Shown: positions 56,287 through 64,000 of the stretch, in pieces
How the letters are laid out: every line of letters begins with the position of its first letter
Numbering within the stretch: the stretch's first letter is position 1
Position numbers and translations under genes: made by a program
Notes under the pieces: model-generated
What the model saw: only the letters and a program-made list of their open reading frames with translations
Told to the model about the DNA's origin: nothing
Database searches by the model: none
Origin: Umbilicaria muhlenbergii
Lineage: Eukaryota > Ascomycota > Lecanoromycetes > Umbilicariales > Umbilicariaceae
Reading direction: 5' to 3'
Assembly (NCBI GenBank): GCA_000611775.1
Contig: KK106983.1
Span: forward strand, 2,786,808-2,850,807
DNA: 64,000 nucleotides

Positions 56287-58099
56287 TCATTCTGCCTTCA
56301 GATTCCTGGATGAAGAGTTGTTCATTGAATCTTCATCTTCAAGCGATAAGATGTACATGTACGAGTTAGAAAGCTTCAAGACGAAAGTACGAGGGGCATA
56401 GATGCTAGCCCTTTCAGGCTAGCACGCCTCCCCGCAAACACCACACACTATTACCGCATTATCTGGCATATAAGACTCTACTCTAATCCCTCACCCTCAA
56501 TTGCAACCTACCTTACTCTTATAACAACGTCGGGTCTTATATGCAAGGATTACTTCGGTCTAAGCTTGGCGTATGACATGGGTGACATGGTCAAAGACTA
56601 CTCCGGAGTACTTCGCTCCATCACCTCGATGACTGCTAGTCTGCCCTACCATGGCGAATCTCTCAGTGCACACTGGCTGAGGTTGAATCTATCTCTCTTA
56701 CCTCCAAGGCTTAGTCTCATCTGCGCATGTTGCTTGACATGATAAAATTCACGTGTTGCGATTTGACCTCCGATCTTATAGTTGTACAATGTGGACACAG
56801 CTGGGTAGCGACTCCTCGCCCTGCTGTCAGAAGCAGCGAATCCCCGGGTCATCAACTGCCCAAACACAGATGTGAGACGAAAAACACACTGTCACCGAGA
56901 GCTTGACATTATAAGATTCTTGAGGCAGGCCTACCTGACATACTGAATCGCCGTCGACAGTGCTTTAGCACGCTGGGAGAAGCTCTCAAGTAAGAGGAGG
57001 AATGAAAGCTCAGCGGATAATGGTACATGGAGGAGGGGTTGGGGGGCTTTTACCATGGACAGTGGCAGACGTGTCATTGTGCAGCAGGTATGAGGTAGGT
57101 AGTTACAGAAGGGCGTCACAGGGTAGGCGGCACTGAGGAGAACATCCGAGGGCAAGTTGCCGCGCTGAAATGGGCAAGGGGGACAAGTGGGATCAGTGTG
57201 AATTGCGCAGTCCCGCAATACCTCATCTCCGCCTCAGAAACCATTCACGCCACGCGCTTCATATGATAAGCTCCACATGATAGCCGCCACACGCACGAGA
57301 AGCCTTCCCTCCTTCTATGATGCCTGCTGAATGTCAACAGTAAGTTCAGTTTGAACCTGATATGATAAAGCGGTATGTCTTACGATAAGGTAGGGTTTTA
57401 TAGGGTAGATAATGTGACCCCCCTTTCACTTTGAGCGAAGATGATCATCACATGATTAATTGTATCACACAAATCATTTCTGCTGTCTCTATGAAACTTG
57501 AGACTCCCTCTTAATTGACTTACCAACTTCGATCTTAACCTGCGCCGCTCTGTGATATGAGCAGACTGGGACATTGACTCAACTTTGCCTTGTACAGCTT
57601 GGTACTCAACACATTTGGGCTGGCGACCGCCAATTCTCCTTGTTTCAAACTTGTGAGGGCCAGCCCTCAATCATGCAGAAGGACCGAGATGAATCATTTT
57701 CAATATCTCACAGACAGGACGATTTATCTGCCAGTACTGTGTACAAATAAGGTGCACTATCGTCAGGCAAATTTGAATACCATGTCAGCCTATCGCCACT
57801 CTTCTGTAATACCGTCATGCATCTGCTAAGCAACCACCTTTGGTAGTACCATGCTAACCATAGGGCAACCAAGAGGCAAGGACCCACCAATGTTTCCAAC
57901 TCCTATATCACTAACCAGACCGCCGCGTCGCAGGCGAACCACCAGGGGAGCCACGTACTTTGATCACTCGCCACGGTGTAATCGACCCTACCTTGTCCGT
58001 ATTGGCAAAGTAGTCTATCACCACGGTCAAAGCCTCTATCACCTTCGCACTGACATCCTATTCCAGACAGTCAAGCCCACAAGCATCAAGCCAGTGTCT
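56287..58099. other. Gene-free stretch
   Basis: About 1.8 kb, AT-richer than the surroundings. It includes a hairpin TGCTAGCC-CTTTCA-GGCTAGCA (56403-56424) and an 11-bp inverted pair GCATATAAGAC / GTCTTATATGC (56466 and 56534). Frames up to 100 codons have no recognisable domain. Possibly decayed repeat DNA. Confidence 0.5.
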
Positions 58100-58500
58100 C
58101 CCGCGCTGTCATCTGAACCCAGCCGTCCGCGTAAATATTCGCCCACAACCTAGGCTACTGCATCTGCGGTCTCCAGAAGTGGTAGACGCCATTGGCGATC
58201 TGGATCTTACAATAGCAACTAAGAGCGGCTGCGAAGGCGAGTTGAAGTCGGTGGGGTCGACGCCAAGGTACCCAGCACTAGGGTTAGGGCTGGAGGTCTC
58301 GAGGCGTTCGAAGTGCGATTTTATGTGCTACTCGAGGGCTCGGTCGTCGGTGGATATTGTCTCGCAGGTGGGGTAAGGACGGGGATGGATAGGTGCATAA
58401 GTGGTTACAGGGACCTGTCGGGACGGGGCTGGATGCGCCCTTTTAGCACAGTGCGAGATAAAACTTTACCGGGCCTCAGTGTTAGCGCCATCATGCACAG
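58100..58500 (-). pseudogene. Relic of a C2H2 zinc-finger gene (paralogue C)
   Basis: On the minus strand the pattern CETISTDDRALE-x-HIKSHFE (about 58365-58300) aligns residue for residue with the first-finger end of paralogue A (CNFKSVDELALDAHMKVHFE). A second Cys pair, CSSLGCGRIFTRTAGF, lies further on (~58150-58110). Just upstream is a sequence related to the paralogues' first intron: GTAAAGTTTTATC...GTGCTAAAAGGGCGCA beside paralogue B's GTAGGTTTTTTTT...GCGCTAAGAGGGCGCA. The frame is interrupted and no later fingers are intact, so it is a relic. The intron similarity supports common origin by duplication. Confidence 0.6.
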
Positions 58501-59347
58501 TATGTGCGGGTGATTGCCGGTTGAGGTTTGGGTTGGCAGGATCGGATCTAGAATACACTATGAGGGCGTAAAAGGTAGGGGTTCGAAGGGCGTAGAAAGA
58601 GCGCGGCAAGCGGGGTGCGGTCCGGCGAAAACGGGGGCACGAGGCTGAGAGCTGCAATCTGGCGAATAAGACTGACGGAAATTGAGCGAAGCCTTTGTGG
58701 TATGCACATGCAGTGCGTGATAGATCCTGTACGGCCCCTAAAGGGGCGTCTATATGCACTAGGAAGAGGGTTTAGATGAGGAGGAGATGCCATGTGAGGC
58801 ATCCTGCAGGTGGAAAAGAGTGGCGATTTTGAAGCTGAGAGGCCCCTCAGTAGGTCACCCACGAGAACTATTGGTCGAGGGTGCGCAAAATTGGAAGTTC
58901 AGATCCGTGGCATGAATACAGAATCTTCCGCGCTGGGTGGGAGTCGTATACCATACAGCAGGTTTCGCATGATAGGAAGGGATAGTTAGGGAATTAAACT
59001 GAGGAGACTCTCAGTCAGAGTTTGGAACTTTGCGCACTCGATTCACGTCGGGTGCTGTTAGGTCAACAAGAGTCTCTCCCGCAGTTTGTCATGTTTTTGG
59101 TCCGGTACCTGGCCGAAAGAAAATAGTGCATTATTCGTTACTGTTACGGAAATCTTCCCTTGCCTTGACGAGAAACAGTAGGAAATCCTAGCTCAACGAC
59201 ATGGAAAACAATCGAGACCCATCCGCATTTCCCAGTTCCATTCCCTCCAACTTCATCGTCCCACAGACATGTCCGGGTTATACATCGAGCCTGGCTTATC
59301 ATTAGCGCTCTGTACGCCATGCGTAGCCATGAAGGAGAGCAGTACCT
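58501..59347. other. Gene-free stretch
   Basis: About 850 bp between the relic and C2H2 paralogue B. Two overlapping ~100-codon minus frames (58466-58862) have no domain; they may be the former leader of the relic. Nothing else seen. Confidence 0.5.
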
Positions 59348-60159
59348 TTAAATGAATCCACCCGTAGAAGACGTGGCGGTGAACAAAGCGCCGGTAGCAG
59401 AGGGTCCGGCAGAGGACGCAACGACAGCAGATGGCTGCGCTCGGCGGCGGCGGTGAGCTCGAGGTGCAGCGGCAAGACCATGCTGGTTCCGACGATGATC
59501 CATCAACTTGTCGCGACGAACAAATCCCATGCTGCCCTTGTATTGACAGCCGATCTCCGGACAGTCATGTTTGGGTGTATTAGGGAGATGAGTCTTTTCG
59601 TGGCGTTCGAGGTCCGCCCAGCGCTTGAAGCCACGGCCGCAGCCTTCAAATTGGCACATGTACTTGTCTCCGCGTAGGAAGTGAGTATGACGGTGTTTCT
59701 CAATGTCCTTGATCCACCGCCTTTCATAGGAGCATCCACGGACGGGACATTCGCAGTATCCCCAAATAGATTGATTACGAATGCGATCTGAGGCAAGAAG
59801 AGGTGAGGAACCTCACGCTCCTCTATGCTAGGTTGGGCGACGGTAGCTCCGGTGGCAGGGAGCTTACTCTGATCGAAGTGCGCCGTCATGTGATCTCGGA
59901 GAGCCAGATCATCGTCGAAAGCCAGTTCGCAGCCAGGGTGCAGGCACTGATATTCGTCGTTGATGATGGGCTGAAAAGAGTATTGAGACTTCTCGGCTGT
60001 GAGGATGCTGTTGCGCCCTCTTAGCGCAATCTAAAAAAAAACCTACCCGAACTCAGCATAGCGATCATGCAGCACACTAGGTGCATATGACTGCCAGCTG
60101 GCAAGGGGATTGGCCTGCTCGAGTTGCTGATCCATGTCGTGGTAATTGGCGTAAGACAT
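59348..60159 (-). CDS. C2H2 zinc-finger protein (paralogue B)
   Basis: Predicted 230 residues from exons 60159-60047, 60007-59868 and 59787-59348. Intron 1 is only 39 bp (GTAGGT plus T run, GCGCTAAG branch); intron 2 is 80 bp (GTAAGC...CTCAG, phase 1). Four C2H2 fingers: YQCLHPGCELAFDDDLALRD with HMTAH, CECPVRGCSYERRWIKDIEK with HRHTH, MCQFEGCGRGFKRWADLERH with EKTH, and HDCPEIGCQYKGSMGFVRRD with HRRNQH. The first and last fingers match fingers 1 and 3 of paralogue A (50024-50904), including the KGxxGFxRxDKLxDHxRN pattern. The C-terminus is basic then Ala/Ser/Thr-rich. Probable DNA-binding regulator; targets unknown. Confidence 0.8.
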
Positions 60160-60597
60160 CGGGGCGGAAACCGGGCGTAAACGAACAAGCGAGGTGTGGT
60201 AGGCGGTGATGACGTGACTCTGGAAATGAGAATGAGTGGTAAGTGACAGCCAACGAGATGCGTACAGTCGAGAGAAAGCTTTGCGAAAAGAGTCGGGGAG
60301 AAGGCCTACCTTATAGATTTTGAAACGGCCCCTGCAAGAAGGGCGCAATGCACAGACACGGGACGCAAAAGATTGGGACGGCCTATGATGAAGGGTCACA
60401 GCCCTCACATCTGGGAGCCATACAGCGGCCAATTGTTCTTACTGTGAGAAATGAATCCTGTGCAACATACTGCGGAGCCGCTCCCCAGTCATGACAGCTC
60501 CACCAAAGCTGAGCCCTCTGTTCTCAGGCCAGATAGCTATTGCACCCCCTACAACAGAGCTACTACTCCTCCCACAGCCTCTGAAAGATACTAAAAA
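60160..60597. other. Promoter of C2H2 paralogue B
   Basis: About 440 bp upstream of paralogue B. No other gene recognised. Confidence 0.5.
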
Positions 60598-61470
60598 TGT
60601 TTAACAAGATTCACGAAGAAAATAAAGGTAAAGGGAAAGAGTCCAAATCATCTACTGGCTGCTCTGCGGCAGACGTACAGCAACAGCACTCTGAATGTCA
60701 AGAATCCGAGTCTTGAGGCCTCAAGCTCCGAGGACTCAGAGCCTCAATCTTTGAAGCCACGCACGCTGAATCCTGTAGTAGGGGCGAAGGGTGCTAGCGT
60801 GGAGTAAGGGAAAGCTTTATTTATTCTGATTGAGGATGCTTAGATTGGGGACAGTATTGTTGCCGTTCACGGACTCAGTGGACACTATGAGGAGACCTGG
60901 ACCATTAACAAAGTCATGTGGCTTAGGGATCTTCTTCCCAAAAGGATTCCCTCAGCTAGGATCTTATCGTGCAATCATGACTCGAGGACTCACAGTTCGA
61001 AGCACTTAACATACCAGACTTTATACAGCCACTCTGTGGACTTGGTTGTTGCCCTGAGCCTGCTGCGGCGGACAATTAAAGTACGTTACTTTACATAGTG
61101 CGGTCCCTGAGACGAAACAACATGCTAGATACTGACGGAGTGCTTGTTGAAGACAGAACGCCGTCCGATAATGTTATTGCTCACAGTCTGGGGGCAATTG
61201 TTGTGAAAAGTGTGAGCTTCAATCATCACGCCAGCCAGTCTGCAAAGATTATTGCTGGGTCATCCTGACTGCCTCGACCACCCTTCTCTCGAGGTTCCAG
61301 GAAGTCCTAAACCACCGGCAGATCCAGCATCAGATGCAGCGGCATTATTCCGTCACCAGTGGCTGCAGAGCCTTAGGGCGAAATATCGGCATGATGAATC
61401 AGGAGACGAGGAAGACCCTTCCACTGCGGCATGAAAGGCATCTTCGGCAGTGTCCCGGTCATTGATGTAC
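60598..61470 (+). pseudogene. Relic of a STAND-type serine-hydrolase gene
   Basis: Plus-strand remains of the alpha/beta-hydrolase domain that heads many fungal NACHT/ankyrin proteins. Recognisable pieces, in order, are VAVHGLSGHYEETWTINKVM with WLRDLLPKRIPSARIL (60855-60970), a QTLYSHSVDLVVALSLLRR helix, and NVIAHSLGAIVVKSV with the nucleophile-elbow motif AHSLG (~61160-61215). The pieces are spread over more than one frame with many interruptions, and no NTPase domain follows. It is a decayed host gene. Such genes belong to the incompatibility/immune-like repertoire, as does the intact STAND-ankyrin gene at 12.6-15.2 kb. Confidence 0.65.
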
Positions 61471-61673
61471 AATTTGGGCTCTCACGGGATAACTTCACAA
61501 CATGAAAAGATCAGAAAACCCCTCAACTGCATGAATATAGAGCTATACTGCTTTACAGTCATTCAGCTGTCAAGTCTGATAATCATCAGTCCCAAAAGTC
61601 CGCTTCAAACACAACTAAGAAAGCTCTCTAGAACCACAGTCTACACCACAAAACCCCCCAGCATCGCCCTCGC

Positions 61674-63291
61674 TCAACCCTCCAGAGCCCTAACCGGCGC
61701 AAAGACCAACCGACAAACCTTGTCCCTCGGAATAATCGCAAAATTATCCCGTATCTCCATCGTCTCCTCCGTCGTTCCTTCCGCAGGCGCAATGTCCCAT
61801 CCCCAAACCAAAGCCGAGATGATGAGCTTCAGCTCCATGGTGGCGAGGCGCGCACCCATGCATGCACGGCTTCCGCTAGACCAGGCGAAGAAGGATTCTC
61901 GCATCGCGCGTAAGTCGGAGCTGTTACGCAGCCAGCGGGCGGGATCGAACTGGCGGGGCGAAGGGAATACGACGGGGTTGCGGTGTAAGGTGTATGCTTG
62001 CATCGAGATGATGGTCTTTGGAAGGGGTTCGGATGTTCGTTAGCACTCCAATCCGCGCCTTATTCGGTATGGGACACTTTGGTTCGGAGAGACCTACGCC
62101 ACCTGGAACCCACACTCCTCCGACCCGCGCTCCACCCTTTGGTACCACCCGCGGAAGACTCCCCACAGCGGCAGGGTACATGCGAAGTCCCTCTTGAACA
62201 ACAGCATCAAGCACCTCCAAGTTCCGAATCTGTGCATACGAAGCAACACCCCCATCGAACACAACATTGTTCGCTCTAAACTCCTCCCTCAGCCGCTGCT
62301 GCCACTCCGGCTGCCGCGAAAGCTCCCAGGTCATGAATGTCAGCACATTCGACGTTGTGTCCGTGCCGCCTTCCAGTATACTCCCGAGCACAGCCGCAAT
62401 CGCCTCATCGCTCATTGGGTCCGCGCCCCTGGCAGCCTTACTCGCAAGCACTTTCTTAAGGAGATCCCCGCGCTCGGCCAACGGGTTGCGGCCATTGCGC
62501 GCCACATACTGCCGAAAAGCCTTGCACGTATACTCATGCATGCGACGACTCGACCCCAAAAAGTGCTGCCAACTCGCGATCGGAACCCACGAGGTCAGCG
62601 GCAGCAGATAGGGCAGATTCCACGTTAGAAAAGCTTTAAAGAAATGCAGATCAAGATCCACCAGAAACCCCGGCGTCACGCGCGTAGTGAGCGCATCGAA
62701 CGACGCCCCAAGAAACAACACACCCAGGATATCCAGATTGAGCATCCGAAACCCGAAAAACACATCAAACCCCCTTCCGGCGGAGCCCGCACCCGCCCCC
62801 TCATCCACCCACCCCAGAAACTTCCGGATCTGACCCGCCACCAGCGGCTCCGCCGCACACGTCGCCCCCGCGGTAAAAGTACTCGAAAGCAATCTCCTCC
62901 GCCGCCGATGCCCTTCGCGGTCCCTACTCTCGAAGGTCCCCGGATGGTCTGCGAGTTGGAAATGCGCGTACAACTCGCTTTTCATAAAGGGGGTTGCTTG
63001 GCCGTATAGTTCTTTTGTGACACGGGGGTCGGAGAAGGAGAGTTCGTTTGGGGCGATGCGCACGATGGGGCCGTAGCGGTGGTGCAGGGTGTTGATGAAG
63101 AAGGCGCGGCGGCCGAGGACGGAGTGGATGCTTAGGGGTTTGGATGTTAGTGCCGAGAGGGGGGGGCTGGGGATGGGGGAGAGGGGGTGCAGGTAGAGGT
63201 TGTAGATGGTGGTGTAGAGGAGGTAGGTGAGGGTTAGTGAGAGGAAGAGGAAAGTAGGGGACGATAGTATAGTTGCTGGTAATAACGCCAT
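61674..63291 (-). CDS. Cytochrome P450 monooxygenase
   Basis: Microsomal P450 of 511 residues from exons 63291-62098 and 62015-61674 (82-bp intron, GTAGGT...CAAAG, phase 0, joining VWVPGG to TIISMQAYTL). The N-terminal anchor is FLFLSLTLTYLLYTTIYNLY followed by HPLSPIPSPP. The I-helix oxygen motif is GSILEGGTDTTSNVLTFMTW (EGGTDTT). The K-helix ExxR is EGLRMYPAAVGSLPRVVPKG. The heme loop is FFAWSSGSRACMGARLATME with the Cys ligand. PERF-like sequence: FDPARWLRNSS. Family number cannot be fixed by eye. It stands alone: no polyketide, peptide or terpene synthase is next to it in the window, so its substrate is open. Confidence 0.92.
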
Positions 63292-63573
63292 TGTTTGGGA
63301 CTGCTAATTTGGAAGGTATAGAAATTTTTCAGATGGGAAGGGAAGAGGTAAGCTGTGGGAGAATGTGGGGATGTAGCTGGCTTCAAATCAGGAGAAAAGA
63401 AGAATTTTAAAATCACGTGGATGCCTCGAATTTTCAGCAGTGAATATTTCAATTATGCAACATTGCTTCCTTGATTTTCCGCACAACCCAAAGTGAAGCA
63501 ACCATCATCCCCACCCTACCTCCGCGGGATTGTACAAAAGACCCTATCCCATCATTCTGACCGACCCCCCCTC
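63292..63573. other. P450 promoter / neighbouring 3' UTR
   Basis: About 280 bp, AT-rich near 63380-63470. Both flanking genes are on the minus strand. Confidence 0.5.
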
Positions 63574-64000
63574 CTAAAACGTACTCGTCGCCAACCGACT
63601 CGCCGCATTCTTCGCATCAACCCGATCATCATCGTCCTCCTCCTTCACACTCTTCAACGTAGCCCCACTCAGCCCCCTCGCCCTCCCCGCCGCATTCTCA
63701 TCCCCATCCGCGCCGTCCTCTTCACCCACCGGCGCCACGAAACTCCCGCTGATACTGCGGCTCAACCCGTCCGGTCTCCTTGGCACTCCACTCCACGCGT
63801 CCCCTCTGGGCCCCTGACTAGCGGCCATACTGGCCCGTCGGGCCGCCGGGTGGGATTCCCTCCCGAGACGCGACAGGCCGCCGGAGGAGTCGATGGCGCG
63901 GATGTCCGGGCGGACGCTCTCGAGGGTGGCGAGGGTGCGGCGCTCGGCTTCGATTTGGCGGAGGACGTATTCGCGGATGCTGGCGCGGAGGTCGGCGGAG
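63574..64000 (-). CDS. C-terminal end of an unknown protein (runs off window)
   Basis: Minus-strand frame open from the window end to a stop at 63574. The upstream part encodes a helix, SIREYVLRQIEAERRTLATL, then ESVRPDIRAIDSSGGLSRLG. The tail is disordered, Gly/Ser/Asp-rich and acidic (KEEDDDDRVDAKNAAS). The frame stays open upstream of the only Met near 63828, so that Met is internal. I do not recognise the family; no domain can be named from this fragment. Confidence 0.6.
   Translation of the reverse strand, partial: SADLRASIREYVLRQIEAERRTLATLESVRPDIRAIDSSGGLSRLGRESHPAARRASMAASQGPRGDAWSGVPRRPDGLSRSISGSFVAPVGEEDGADGDENAAGRARGLSGATLKSVKEEDDDDRVDAKNAASRLATSTF

Noticed and set aside
61674-63291. 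Secondary-metabolite cluster around the P450
   Set aside because: No backbone synthase, transporter or tailoring enzyme next to it; the nearest zinc-finger genes are of a different, locally duplicated family.
1-64000. tRNA or rRNA genes
   Set aside because: Scanned for T-arm GGTTCGAATCC-like boxes on both strands; candidates (e.g. near 15793 and 58306) lack an A box and acceptor pairing.

Overview
This window is nuclear DNA of a filamentous ascomycete (Pezizomycotina). The genes are intron-bearing, with mostly 47-100 bp GT-AG introns and visible CTAAC/CTAAT-type branch points. The gene content is fungal: an arginine attenuator peptide upstream of CPA1, fungal BRCT-WGR-PARP, GPI-anchored serine carboxypeptidase, and STAND-N/ankyrin proteins. 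No tRNA, rRNA, CRISPR or prokaryotic operon signal was seen. The class cannot be fixed from sequence alone. One 53-base run of N marks an assembly gap at 41182-41234.

Layout. 1-6.0 kb: THO2 of the THO/TREX complex, 5' end outside the window. 8.1-10.0 kb: a Ser/Pro-rich protein of unknown function. 10.8-15.2 kb: an accessory patch with a STAND-type N-terminal domain fused to ankyrin repeats, a fragment of a GNAT acetyltransferase, and a second ankyrin gene, all on the minus strand. 15.9-17.8 kb: CPA1, the arginine-specific carbamoyl-phosphate synthase small subunit, with a spliced attenuator uORF. 18-20 kb: a GNAT acetyltransferase and a probably peroxisomal enoyl-CoA hydratase/isomerase. 20.6-23.7 kb: a repeat-built surface protein and a GPI-anchored S10 carboxypeptidase, convergent. 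24.9-27.4 kb: PARP with eight exons, two introns of which appear to be GC-AG. 28.9-33.2 kb: a membrane-anchored conserved unknown and an extended-SDR NAD(P)-binding protein. 34.2-35.8 kb: a decayed ankyrin/AAA-ATPase gene.

36.4-49 kb is a housekeeping block: CCCH zinc-finger protein, ETF beta, nicotinamide riboside kinase, TAH18 diflavin reductase, a two-RRM RNA-binding protein and a GCS1-type ArfGAP. 50-64 kb is again accessory: three related C2H2 zinc-finger loci (two intact, one relic), an FAD oxidoreductase with a Rieske domain, an AIG1-like membrane protein enclosed by a 56-bp inverted repeat that looks like the ends of a pogo/Fot-type transposon, a relic of a STAND-type serine-hydrolase gene, a cytochrome P450, and the C-terminal end of an unknown gene leaving the window.

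Exon-intron structures below were read by eye. For every multi-exon gene the exon lengths were checked to sum to a multiple of three. The most interesting items are the attenuator uORF split by two introns around a 13-nt exon, the inverted-repeat element enclosing a host-like gene, the C2H2 family that keeps a recognisable homologous intron even in the relic, and the chimeric ankyrin/GNAT junction.
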